In this document: positions 35,180 to 46,007 of the stretch, one piece after another | How positions within the stretch are numbered: the first letter of the stretch is position 1 | How the letters are laid out: each line of letters starts with the position of its first letter | Assembly: GCA_025201805.1 (NCBI GenBank) | Contig: MU619266.1 | Coordinates: 155,760-219,759, forward strand | Length of the DNA: 64,000 nucleotides | From: Parasitella parasitica | Taxonomy: Eukaryota > Mucoromycota > Mucoromycetes > Mucorales > Mucoraceae | Direction of reading: 5' to 3' | Program-made: the position numbers and the translations under genes | Notes under the pieces: model-generated | Told to the model about the DNA's origin: nothing | The model's database searches: none | Seen by the model: the letters and a program-made list of their open reading frames with translations, nothing else

Positions 35180-37876
35180 ATGTTGCACATTCATTCTTTT
35201 GATCAGCATTTCTACTCATCGATTCAAAACACTGATATTGCTGAAATTGACGAAATACAATCTTCTTCCTCATCCTTATTTTCACTAAAAGATACGAGGT
35301 ACATACATATATTTACTGCTATTTTTTCTTTTTTACATGCACAAAAAAAAACCTGTTTGCATGTAAATTTACGTTACTTGCATGTACCACTACTATAATA
35401 TTGACTGTATAAATATAAAGTGTATATGACTCTAATCGCCTTTTTTTTTTTGTTTTCTCTCTTTCTCTATCTAGCCCTATTCAATACCATCATCATTCAT
35501 CGCAGGGATCGCCACTCGATCATTTCCTTATGAACGACGATTCGGGACAACCGTTATATCAACAACATAACATTGACTTGACATATCCATCATCTTCTGA
35601 TTGGTCTATAAGTAACAAGTCTTCTCCTCATCCTCCTCAACATTGCGTTGGGGTTCATGAGGACATCTATGCTCAACCATCTACAGCAATCCAGCCACCA
35701 CAACCGCAAACAACTCCATTCGTTTCATTTGATAACAGCATGAGTAATTTTTCAGGAATGGCTGTGCCTTCTCCTGATAATTTATACCAGCAATTCAGCA
35801 ATTGGTCTACTACCAATAACAATCAATTTAATCTCCAGGATGTTAAAGAAAATGACAGGATCAGTCATGCAATGACTTCGCCAGACTTTCTATTGCACAA
35901 CAGCAAAAAGTCATCGACGCCATCCTCGTCCTCCGTTATACCTAGCAACAGTCAATCGAACTACTTGAATTTATTCCCGTCAACAACAGACATTTACCAG
36001 CGACCAAACAGCGTTCAATTCACTAGTGGCCCAGATGCCAATAAGTTTCATCCTCGTTTTAAAAGCGCAAATGCTCGGCTTGACCCTTATTCAGAGCCTC
36101 ACAACCAAGTATACCAGCCGCAACAGCAACTCATACCTCAACCATTGGTTTCAAACAACGTAATAGATCAAGGGCTGTTTATCGATGAATCAGCATCGTC
36201 ACCAACAGATCTGCAAACATTCAATCAAGATAAGAAAGATACCACAAGCAATAGTAAGAATATGTAAGTAGCATGTTCAGGAGGCCTTTTTCTTTTTTCT
36301 TTTTTTCTTTTTCTTTTTCTTTTGTTTGTTATCTGTGTCTATTAGGGAGAGATAGACTATTTTGTTGAGTTTTACAAAAGGGGAACAATTTTATATTTTA
36401 TACAACTGTCAATTATCTTTACATTCCTTCTAACTACTTTCTCCTTGAAAACCTCTGCAGGTCATTTCAGTTCAATGCTGTACTTCATGGTAAGCGATAT
36501 ATATATATGTATATTTATATATGCCAATCAGGAATCTAATTTGCTGCAATATGTAGCTCCCACTGCTATATCTAAAAAACAGGACGACCAGCCAGTGACC
36601 TATCTCAACAGAGGCCAAGCCTATTTACTTGATCTCGAATCAAACACGACAGACAGCACCCTAACTAGTACTGTATCAATTGCATTCCATGAGCCAAGTC
36701 ATCGTCAGATCGCTGAAAATTATTGGAAATATTGGATTAGTCAACAAGAAAATCCCAATGAAGCAAGAGCCATCGGATTAGATGTAAATCAAACAACAGG
36801 TGTCTACAACATCCGTCTGGTATCATTTGATCGCATATCATTTGACTGGCAAGGTCGCTTTGGAGCCAAAGTTTATATTCGTTTTAATTGCTTATCTACG
36901 GATTTTTCGCGAATTAAAGGCGTAAAGGGCATCCCTATGCGTGCTATTGTTGAAACTACTGGTCTTCACTATGCCTCCTTGCCCACCAACTCGTTATCTT
37001 TTAAGGGCACATTTGAAAGGACTGTCGCAAATAATATTGAAGGCTATGATTACAAGGAGGTCTGCTACTGCAAAATTAAGCTTTTTCGCGATAAAGGGGC
37101 AGAACGAAAGAATAAAGACGATAAGAAGCAAATGGCCAAGCAGATGGAAAAAGTCATTGGTAGTGTACATTTAATAAAATACTTTGATGAAATACGTAAA
37201 CTAACATTTTGCATCTATATTCATACATTTAGCTTCTACCAACGGCAATCCAGATCAGCATCCATTATGGCCAATTATCAGTCAAACCCACCAACCTACA
37301 AGTGGTCTCCTTGAAATTCCAAGCTCCCCGGATATTACCATTGACGAACTAAGCGACCTCGGTGATCTCCTTGCTGTCGACAATAAGTTGAATCTTCCCC
37401 TACCTGTTGCACAAGTGGATAAGCCCATTACTGCCGACGCCACTACTATGCCAAAAATTACCAGTGCATTTCTACCAAAGCGGAAAAGATCTGCATCTGA
37501 TCAACCCAGCAAACAGCAAGCATTGTCCGTCGTGAAAAAGCAACGCAAAGTCAGTACAGCTGCACCATTTCCATCGGTTTTAAGCTTTTACGTTTGGACG
37601 CAAAACTTTTCTAGCACACCTCGCGAAGTATTTTTGGACTCGTTCACCACGCGCAATCTCAAGCTAAAGCTGGCAGCTGTATTAGCGGTTCATCCATCTA
37701 GAATTTCCGAGATTTTGTGGCGAAAGAAACGCACTAACGAGCAAGAAAAAATGAGCGACGTTTTAGTGCTGGTTGAGGATACGTTTATCTCTGAGCACAT
37801 CCTTGATGGCGAAATGATGACTGTAGATTGGGAAATGAAAGTAGACGGCAATCTTCGACTTATCCTTGAATTCTAA
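35180..37876 (+). CDS. CP2/Grainyhead-type transcription factor
   Basis: Five exons: 35180-35298, 35475-36263, 36461-36489, 36557-37159, 37233-37876; 727 residues. The first 300 residues are disordered (Ser, Gln, Pro, Asn) and probably regulatory. The CP2 DNA-binding domain spans roughly residues 305-515: FQFNAVLHAPTAISKK, TYLNRGQAY, HRQIAENYWKYWISQQ, RISFDWQGRFGAKVYIRFNC, LSTDFSRIKGVKGIP. The IKGVKGIP and WKYWISQQ blocks are diagnostic for the Grainyhead/LSF superfamily (p53-like immunoglobulin fold). A 29-nt third exon is needed to join SFQFNAVLH to APTAIS. Fungal members regulate cell-wall and conidial separation genes in Neurospora (known for the family). The C-terminal region after 590 may be a dimerisation domain. 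Confidence 0.92.
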
Positions 37877-38559
37877 ATAAGCTAAACACAATATCATGGA
37901 TGGCACACGTGTGAATCCTTTTCTTTTTCTCTTTTTTTTTCCTTCTTATGTTCCTTTTAAATATTACATATATACATACAGTCTCTTTCTAGCTATTCTT
38001 CCTCTTTTCCTTATATGTATATATACACACACACACACACACAAACACACCATTATGCCCCTCCTTTTTGATATTCTTCTTTTTATATATGAACTCTCCT
38101 TTTCCTCTTTGTCTTTTTTGTCTTTGAAGATATCTATATATAATAAATGTATACAAATCTACATACGAAACAAGAAAACCTTGGAATTGCATCCCGTGAG
38201 TGATTGTAGTCAAGGTGTGTGGGGATTTATCATGTACTACACATTTGAATTACCTCCTTTTCCCAGAAGCAAAGGCAGTAGAGATGACATTGCTATACTA
38301 AAGCACCATTCTAACCGATTTCAATCTATATGCCAATGGTGATAAAGGGTAATTACATCTCTATCCAATTTTTTTTTTACTCTGTCTTGCCTTAAACGGT
38401 GCAATTAAATACAAGAGTTACATTGACATTGCATGAATCGTCTTTACGCTCTAAACTGGTGGGGTTCAGGTCATGCAAAAAAAAAAAAAAAAAAAAAAAA
38501 GAGATGCTTCTGTATTCCTTAGACCAACTGCTTGAACAGGGATTTACACAAGCTAGGAC

Positions 38560-38565
38560 CACGTG
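38560..38565. promoter_or_regulatory. CACGTG E-box upstream of P450
   Basis: A perfect CACGTG palindrome sits 188 nt before the P450 ATG. It is the class B bHLH site. One hexamer can occur by chance. Confidence 0.25.
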
Positions 38566-38752
38566 AACTTGTCGACAGCTTTGAGTTACATGTGAAAGAA
38601 CCTTGGTGAGTATGTGGGGATTTATGCCGTTGATATCTGTAGCATGAGTAGTACCAAAATGTGTATATAAAAAGCACTGTTAGCACGATTTCTGTTCCTT
38701 TGTAGTTTTTGTTTTTTCTTTTATTATTATTATTATTAATTAAGAATACGCA

Positions 38753-40470
38753 ATGGCCTTTACAGCTAAATACATTGGTACTGGAGCACTTGCTACAATC
38801 TCATTATTAGCGTGCATTTACAATGACAGAGCCGTATTTGATGAGACAAGAAAAGACATCAAAACACAGCCTGGATGGCCCCTTGTTGGCAACCTGCCTA
38901 TTTTAATGGAATATCTCATGCGTATTCATGATTTCTTGCTAGAGGGATTCACTCGACTTGATGATTTGACATTGTAAGTTATACAGCGCAGCAGCATTGA
39001 ATGCACACGTTTATATCTATATAACAATAGAACTATGTCTGCTCTGGGCATCCCAAGACACATTGGTACTATTGATCCTCGAAATGTCGAACACATCTTG
39101 AAAAGCAAGTAAATGTAAAATCAGACATGCACAGCAGTTTACTAATCTGACTAAAATAGCTAATTTTGAAAACTACATCAAGGGTCCTGAATTCCATAGT
39201 GGCATGCTAGACTTGTTTGGCGGCGGCATCTTTAATGCAAACGGCGAAGAGTGGAAGTATCAGCGTAAAACTGCAAGTGCTATCTTTAATGTCAAGAATT
39301 TCAGAGACCAATTCACCGAGTAATGTGGCCTGTGTGTGTGTGTGTGTGTGTCGCAATTTATATACGTATCTTTCTAATTTTAGTCAATCCCCATGTAGTG
39401 TGTTCATCAAGGAACTCGGTATCATGCAAGAAAAGATATTTGACGTTGCATGTCAAGAACAGCAAGTTGTTGATTTCCACGACGTCATGTTCAAATTCAC
39501 ATTGGATTCCTTCATCGAGTTAGGCTTTGGTGTTGAATTGAATGCTCTGTCCACCAAGGGTAAAGTCCCTTTTGCAGCGGCTTTCGATGAAGCGCAAAAG
39601 AACACATTTCTTCGCTTTGTCAATCCCATTTGGCCCGCAACCGAGCGCATCCTTAGTTTCTTGATGCCCTGGAAATCAAGCATGAATGAGCACCTTGAAG
39701 TTGTCGATAGTTTTGCTCGCAAAGTTACCGAAAAACGCCGAGTCCAAATTGAAGCTGGTGAAGTGCACAAAGATTTGTTGTCCAGATTCATGGATGCCCG
39801 TAACCACAATGGAAACCTGCTCAATAACGATGAATTGCGGGACATTGTATTAAACTTTGTCATTGCAGGCAGAGATACTACAGCTCAAGCGCTTTCATGG
39901 ACGTTCTACATGCTCATGTGCCATCCTCGTGTAGAAAAGAAGCTCTTGGAGGAAATTAACCAGTACGTCTCTGATGACGATATCAATGATTCAGCTTCGT
40001 TGTACGAAAAGATCAAGAATATGACTTATGCGCATGCTGTCTTTTACGAAGTACTTCGCCATTATCCTTCTGTTCCTCTCAACCAAAAGTATGCCTTGAA
40101 TGACGATGTCTGGCCCGACGGAACTCATATCAGAAAGGGAGACTACATTCTTTGGTGTCCCTATGTCCAAGGTCGATCTGAAAAAGTATGGGGTCCTGAC
40201 GCTAAACAGTTTAGGCCTGAACGTTGGATCACGCCTGAGGGAGAGCTCAAGCGTGAATCACAAGGTCAATGGCCTGCTTTCCATGCTGGTCCTCGCGTTT
40301 GTTTAGGTCAACATTTAGCTACTTTGGAAGCTTTAATTGCCATTATTTTCCTAGTTAAAAGCTACAAGTTTGCTCTGATGCCAGGTCAGGAAATTACTTA
40401 CCAGGTTTCACTCACTTTACCAATGCGATATGGTATGAAAGTAATGGTTGAAAGACGCAACAAACACTAA
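38753..40470 (+). CDS. cytochrome P450 monooxygenase (CYP52/CYP4-like)
   Basis: Exons 38753-38973, 39031-39104, 39160-39319, 39399-40470; 508 residues. An N-terminal membrane anchor (GTGALATISLLACIY) is followed by the Pro-rich hinge PGWPLVGNLP. P450 landmarks: I-helix FVIAGRDTTAQALSW, K-helix EVLR (ExxR), PERW region FRPERWI, and heme ligand FHAGPRVCLGQ with the Cys. The sequence resembles fungal fatty-acid/alkane hydroxylases of the CYP52/CYP5-type mucoralean families; substrate is not deducible. Intron 2 (39105-39159) begins with GC (AAAA|GCAAGT), the only choice giving HILKTNFENYIKGPEF in frame. Intron 3 contains a (GT)n repeat and has two in-frame acceptors 15 nt apart; the downstream one gives QFTDVFIKELG. 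A CACGTG lies upstream. Confidence 0.93.
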
Positions 40471-40818
40471 AAAGATACTGTAAAATGTCTCTTTTTGGAA
40501 ATTAACCGTTAGTCATACTTTATTATTATTTTTATCATTATTATCAATAAACATATTTATATCCTAACGCTCTCAAAGTTGTTATAAACATTTGGCAGGA
40601 TTGATTTCGTTTGCTTTCGTGTTGTTATCACAGCTTTGTTTTTTTTTTTGGGGGGGGGTGATGTTTCTTATGGGCATTTCATCTTTTGGACATGAATACG
40701 GATTTTTTCAAAAGGCGGCTTACCTTAATATTTGATTACCTTTGACAGAATATTTGATTCACCTTAAGGCTACCATGTACTGCATCATTTTCAGGCTGCT
40801 ACCCCTGTAACTAAAAGT

Positions 40819-41591
40819 ATGTGTACTGTAAGCATAGAACAAGACACAAACAACAGACGCTTTATTTCCGTTCAAAGGCAGCTGCTTCGCAGCTCGCAAC
40901 AGATAATGGCAGGAGAATATTTAAAAAGCACTGAGAGTTATGTGAACAACGATTATTTCCAAAGACAATCAAGTAAAGAGATTACAAGGGATCATATCAC
41001 GGAGAACGTAGGGTCTTTATTAAAGACTGAAAAGGAAACCAGGATTGCTCTGGTCCTGATTTCTAAAAGTCTTTATGCAATTCCATGCCAGTGTTAATAT
41101 TGGAATTGAGATGAGATTCAACCTCCAGTTAATAGGCAAAACCCGACAAGCACGACGAAGAAGCTTCACTCAAAGCCAAGGTTGCCAGTCGTATTTTGAC
41201 GACGTTAGGAACCATGAATCGCAAAATTGCATTAAGAAAAAAGTTGGATCGGATATTTGAAGAAGGGTGTAGTTATGAAGAGGTAATGTTCAACCAAAAG
41301 AAAGACGATTGCTGTGGCATTATATTTATTTAAATTGTTTTAGGATGATATCATTACTAATACTGATAATACATCTATGAATGATAACAAAGCAGCTAAA
41401 TACTCTGAAAAGGTACTTCAGTCAATTGCATGTTTTTAATGTTTTATAAATTTCAAGCACCCTCAAACCATATACGGTAGTTGCATCTCATAAACCTCTT
41501 TCAGTTCTGAAAACCTATTTTGTTATATGCGTCAGTAACACCACCAAAAAAGCTTCAGAAGCAACATACCTTGAATACCAAAACTATATGA
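40819..41591 (+). CDS. tentative multi-exon gene of unknown function
   Basis: An open frame from ATG at 40819 to about 41097 encodes a charged helical product (RQLLRSSQQIMAGEYLKSTE). Downstream, three exon-like blocks chain in phase 0: 41136-41282 (contains KVASRILTTLGTMNRKIALR), 41344-41412 and 41553-41591, ending TGA. The first-to-second junction is the weak point: only a non-consensus donor (CTG|GTCCTG near 41056) keeps frame. The joined product looks like a coiled coil. I recognise no family. It could be a decayed gene; the downstream blocks may be its 3' end. Confidence 0.35.
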
Positions 41592-42444
41592 CGGATCAAA
41601 AACAGTACAGTTCTCTAAAAAGAATGCCTGGAGTGTATGAGTCAATCAGTAGATTTGTATGGTTTTTATTCCAACTAAAAATAAAAATGCCTAAAGATTA
41701 TTATTGAGACCTTTTTATATAGCATTTTAGCTATGGATCCATATTGAAGACACATCTAGTTACTTGGGAGGGTTCATGGTTTGCTCTTCCATTGTAGAAC
41801 AATGAATGTCGTGCAGTAGTTGTGTTTCAAGCAACTATTTCAAAATTAGCACAGCATATTTTGGGTGAGCTGAAGTGTCGTTCAGTTTATATTCCAAAGT
41901 AAGTCGAGGTGCCATTAAGCTTATTTCCTAGTGATTCAAGGTGTCGTTCAGTCTATATTTCAATGTTAAATGCTTGTTGTTTATGCATTGAATCATGTAA
42001 TTTACAAAGCTATATAAAAGTCTATTACTCTAACAATTTGCACAATTAATACACTTATATTTAGCTGAACATTGGTACATACATATAGGCACCTAATAGA
42101 ATAATTATGATCTGTCAAATGAAATGATCAACATTTATCGAGGTGTTTGCATTGCTTCATCAATGTAAAAGCAGACACCATTTTTTATTATTTAGAGTTT
42201 AAAGAAATTAAGCAATAGTTGATTGGATTAAAATAATATAATTTAACACAATGTGCCATTGCTCGAGTATCTACTTACATTGGTTCAAAGCATGAATCGT
42301 CGTTAAGCAGTTTGAAGGATGTCTATTGACCATTATAAGGGTGTTCCCTCTTATTGGAACCCCGTGGAAAGCGTTTAACAAAGGTATTGGATAAAAATAT
42401 TCGTTTTTCTTTGCTCTTTATCCTGTATAGTTGGCTTGATCAAA
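41592..42444. other. spacer upstream of SPC1
   Basis: AT-rich, no gene recognised. The phrase 'aagtgtcgttcagt' recurs with small changes near 41874 and 41940, a weak local duplication. Confidence 0.45.
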
Positions 42445-42905
42445 ATGAGTTTTGCAGACATCTTAGAATGTACAATTGTAAGTTGTTAATATGCACGTTT
42501 AAATACAGTAGTAATTGATTTATTTTCAGGACTTTGAGGGACAAAAGTTGGCCGAACAGTTAACACATTATTTATTGATATTGTCAGGTGTAAGTTTAGG
42601 AATATAACATACCAAAGGGATAGCAATAATAAGACGCCAACACACACAACCACACACTATGTAGATTGCTAGTTTTATTGTAGGGTATTCTATGCAATCT
42701 ATGCAAATGCTGCTTATTGTGTTTTCTGCCGGTTTAGCATTAACTGCTTTGGTTAGTTGATTTGCAATGTAATTTGCTGAACGCGCGCGTATTAATTTTT
42801 ATATTGCATACATTCATAAAGGCTGTTATTCCCCCTTGGCCAATGTATAATAAACATCCTCAGTCATTCATAGCAGAAGAAGATGTCAATGAAAAGAAAG
42901 AATGA
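42445..42905 (+). CDS. SPC1: signal peptidase complex subunit 1 (SPCS1/Spc12)
   Basis: Four small exons: 42445-42477, 42530-42589, 42665-42751, 42822-42905; 87 residues. The protein shows DFEGQKLAEQLTHYLLILSG, a second hydrophobic helix with FIVGYSMQSMQML...FSAGLALTAL, and the conserved VIPPWPMYNKHPQSF, the signature of SPC12-family subunits. Spc1 is a two-membrane-helix ER subunit that helps signal peptidase discriminate signal peptides from membrane helices. Exons of 33-87 nt make it easily missed. All junctions are phase 0 and each exon boundary lies at a conserved position. Confidence 0.93.
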
Positions 42906-43154
42906 ACAAGAATTTACAACAATATCAAAAAGGCAACAACAGCAAATCGTATTCTTGGCTGAAGGATCCCCTTTCACATTTCTCCTTTTGGGCCTTTTTC
43001 CTCCCCTACTATATCCATACACATACACACACACACACACACTTTCTCTCTCTCTCGCTTGTTCTTAAGACCCCCTTAATTTGGCACAAAAAAGCAGCAT
43101 ACGTTTGTATAAAATGCAAATTATTTTTATATTAATAAAGGATATAAAGAATGT

Positions 43155-43778
43155 CTAGGAAACAACAACGGCACCTGGGGGCGCTGGCAATTCATGATAG
43201 CTTGGAGGATTATGTATAGTTTCTGCATTAAGAGCAGTTTGATATGATGGCAATTGTTCGCCCATAAACACCATTTCAGGATCCAACTCCGTAATATGAA
43301 TCAATAGACAGAAGCGAACTGACGTGCAGGGCGCTTCATCAATGGGCACTCTTTGCAATGACCACTTGATATTTTGATCTGTTGCTGTGTATTCATACAA
43401 GGTTTTTTTCAGAGCAGATTCAAACTGTATGCGGTAATATACGAATAAATATCTGGCGTGTCTTGTTTGAAGTATGAAATTTACCTCTTTGATTTTGATG
43501 ATGAGCGTAGACCTCCTCTTGCTTGTCCAAAAGCTTAATGCTGTTGGTATCACTAATAACAAAAGAGGAAACCACATGGATATATTCAATGACCTCGCGA
43601 TGAATGTGAAAATAGCAGAACAGACAACACACAAGACTGCAATTGTAAAGACATAGAAATCAACATGATGCGATGGACATTGATTTTGAACTAGACAATC
43701 TAGTTGCTCAATCCGAGCTTCAATCAACGTCTGCGGTATCTGCGTGTACGTTAGCTGAATCAGGCTCTTGGCTTTCAT
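43155..43778 (-). CDS. two-helix membrane protein with PPxY motif
   Basis: The frame from ATG at 43778 is open for 207 codons. It has two adjacent hydrophobic segments (FYVFTIAVLCVVCSAIFTFIA and WFPLLLLVIPTALSFW) and a cytosolic-type domain with the C-terminal motif NPPSYHEL, a PPxY that could bind WW domains of Rsp5/Nedd4 ligases. Positions 43425-43484 form a 60-nt GT-AG unit (GTAAAT to ATACAG) with no stop and a length divisible by three; if spliced the protein is 187 residues and joins LIIKIKE to FESALKKT. An adaptor role is inference. No family is recognised. Confidence 0.65.
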   Translation of the reverse strand: MKAKSLIQLTYTQIPQTLIEARIEQLDCLVQNQCPSHHVDFYVFTIAVLCVVCSAIFTFIARSLNISMWFPLLLLVIPTALSFWTSKRRSTLIIKIKEVNFILQTRHARYLFVYYRIQFESALKKTLYEYTATDQNIKWSLQRVPIDEAPCTSVRFCLLIHITELDPEMVFMGEQLPSYQTALNAETIHNPPSYHELPAPPGAVVVS

Positions 43779-44115
43779 ACATCATTGACTATACCATACA
43801 AATGAAGATAGTCTTGCAGTGACATTTGGTTCATCCAGAATGAGCAGTTTTGGTGGCTTCCATCGTAAGCTTACAATGTAAAAGCATGCTATCATTATGG
43901 CTTTTATTTGATAAAAAAAAAAGAGAAAAAGAACAAAGAAGGGATAAACATGTTTGTACGGTTTATTATCCTCATTTTTTAAGGGGATCAACAATCCTTT
44001 CTACACTATAATCTTCATCACACAGAATTACTGTTACACGCTCTAACCCAAGGCTTGCTACACAACTCTAAATTTGATGTGTTTAAAATACGCCCCCCCC
44101 CTTTTGTTTCTCTCG

Positions 44116-44116
<1 letters not shown>

Positions 44117-44175
<59 letters not shown>
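44117..44175. repeat. 59-nt poly(T) tract next to a start codon
   Basis: The run ends 11 nt before the sulfotransferase-like ATG at 44187. A C-run (about 44093-44101) precedes it. It is part of a window-wide pattern of T-runs on the sense strand just before start codons. Confidence 0.9.
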
Positions 44176-44186
44176 CCCTCTATAAC

Positions 44187-45865
44187 ATGGTAGCACATGT
44201 AGAAGATGCTTCGCCTGTAAGAAATCTTACGCTTGCTTGTCTAGCGTTTTTTACTGGCGGTCGTATCCACACTCTGCCGTCAGGACAAGTGCGTATTATA
44301 TTCAAGTGGCACTATTTCGTTATCTCCGTTATTGCTGCTTGTATTGCCACTACAATCATCATTCAGACAACAACTATAGCATGGAACACAGCTGGCCCAG
44401 ACGATGATGAGTCGATTTTCCTGCCATTTACTTCAAAAAAGGTGCCCGCAAAATGGAGAAATTACATAACAAATCAGCCGCTCTCTCATCCAACACACCA
44501 TCCAAAGCGCAAGTAGAGTCCAATGCAGGCAAAGCTTTTGTATTGATTGTTTCAAGTGTAGTTTATTACCCTAGAAATTGCCCTCATTTCACTCCCGAAC
44601 ACTCCAAATCTTGCGCAAAGCCTGTCCCGTCGTTTATATTTGCTGGAAGCGAGTTTGCAGGTGCTTCCTATGTGTTTCGCATGCTGAAACACCATCCTCA
44701 AGTTGCTTCTGCTTCAGTCGATAACAGCGGACCCTCAGCGAATCATGTATTTGATACGCAGGAGTTTGACGAAGCCAATGCGTTTGATTCGTATATTTCG
44801 CAATTTCCTTTCCTAAAAGACGATGTACTGGCCACTATGGAAGAGGGTAGAAACTGGATTGTGGGAGAAAATGCGCCCCACTACTTGTACAGTAGTCATT
44901 TAACTGCCAAACGCATCAAGGACACTCTGCCGCATGTAAAGGTATGGTTATCCAGAGAGCTTTATCTGATGTAACTAAGCGTCCCTCATAAAACAGCTCG
45001 TCTTTCTTTTGAGGGAACCCATCGCCAGAGCCTATTCACAGTATGTGCATGAAAAATCAGGTAGCTCATTAACTTTGGTCTCAAAGGATACATGCTGATC
45101 CCCCCCCAAACTGTAGGCAACTCGAACCTTTCATTTGAAACGCTGATTGATTTGGAACTGCCCATCTTGCGCCGATGTGGACATACCAGCACACAAACTG
45201 GGTGGGATGGGTTTGTAAGTTGCCATCAAGGAAGCGAAATCAGGACATCTTGGAGAGTGCCCAACGATACCCACTCATATAATTCATTGGCCAAGGGAAT
45301 GTATTACCCGGCTCTGGTCCCATTTCTACAGCAGTTTACACCATCTCAGTTATTCGTGATTCGAACAGAGGACATCTTGTTGAACCCGTCTGGCTCATTT
45401 CAAAGATTAGCTCGGTTTCTGGATATTGACCCCACCTATTTTGCAGAGCGAAACTTTTATCAGGACGAGCAGCACTTGACGGAAGAAGAACTGCTATCCA
45501 GCTCCGCCGATTTAGACTTATATTATCCTCACCTACACGATAGCACCTTGTTTGATAATTCAACTACTACTGCTGATACGGAAAAAGGGGCAGAAATGAC
45601 TAGCCCTGCTATTAACCACCATCTGCCAAAAGCTCAGAGTATGGATAAAAGCGCATTTTTGCAGCAAAAGCCTCGTCATCGTGTTTTGATCAACAATCAA
45701 CAAATACATCCTGTGCCGTATATTCCATCAGTAGAGGAACCTGAGTTGTCTATTCGATACCGACTGCAAACAGTCTACAGAAATTTAAACAGTAGACTGA
45801 TTTATTTGTTTGATCAGAAAATGACTAGTTTTTACGCTTGGGTATATGATGTGGATCGAGGATGA
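44187..45865 (+). CDS. type II membrane sulfotransferase-like protein
   Basis: Exons 44187-44441, 44519-44941, 44997-45060, 45117-45865; 496 residues. A signal-anchor helix (WHYFVISVIAACIATTIII) after about 45 cytosolic residues gives Golgi-type topology. The lumenal part resembles the sulfotransferase fold of heparan-sulfate N-sulfotransferases: PSFIFAGSEFAGASYVF...HHP in the 5'-phosphosulfate loop position, LREPIARAYSQY as the 3'-phosphate motif, then FVIRTEDILLNPSGSFQRLARFLDI. The usual Lys of the PAPS loop (QKTGTT in NDST) is replaced by Phe. The first intron was placed at 44442-44518 (GTAGAG acceptor) to keep frame; a frameshift in the A6 run at 44435-44440 is an alternative. Substrate and activity are unknown. 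Confidence 0.7.
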
Positions 45866-46007
45866 CGGAAATGCAGCGTCGAATTTCACTTGCTACTGCG
45901 GCATTCGAGCAATTATTTGAAGGCTTGCAAAATCAAAATATGTCCAACAGACAACAGATCCCGAAAATATATACATATATATATATACATGTACATTATC
46001 ATACAAA

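Noticed and set aside
37896-38342. 148-codon plus-strand frame after the CP2 gene
   Set aside because: Composition is driven by CT- and CA-rich microsatellites in the 3' flank; no motif.
43782-43994. Short minus frame with LLILDEPN, resembling an ABC transporter Walker B
   Set aside because: No Walker A, signature motif or surrounding ABC domain; only 70 codons.
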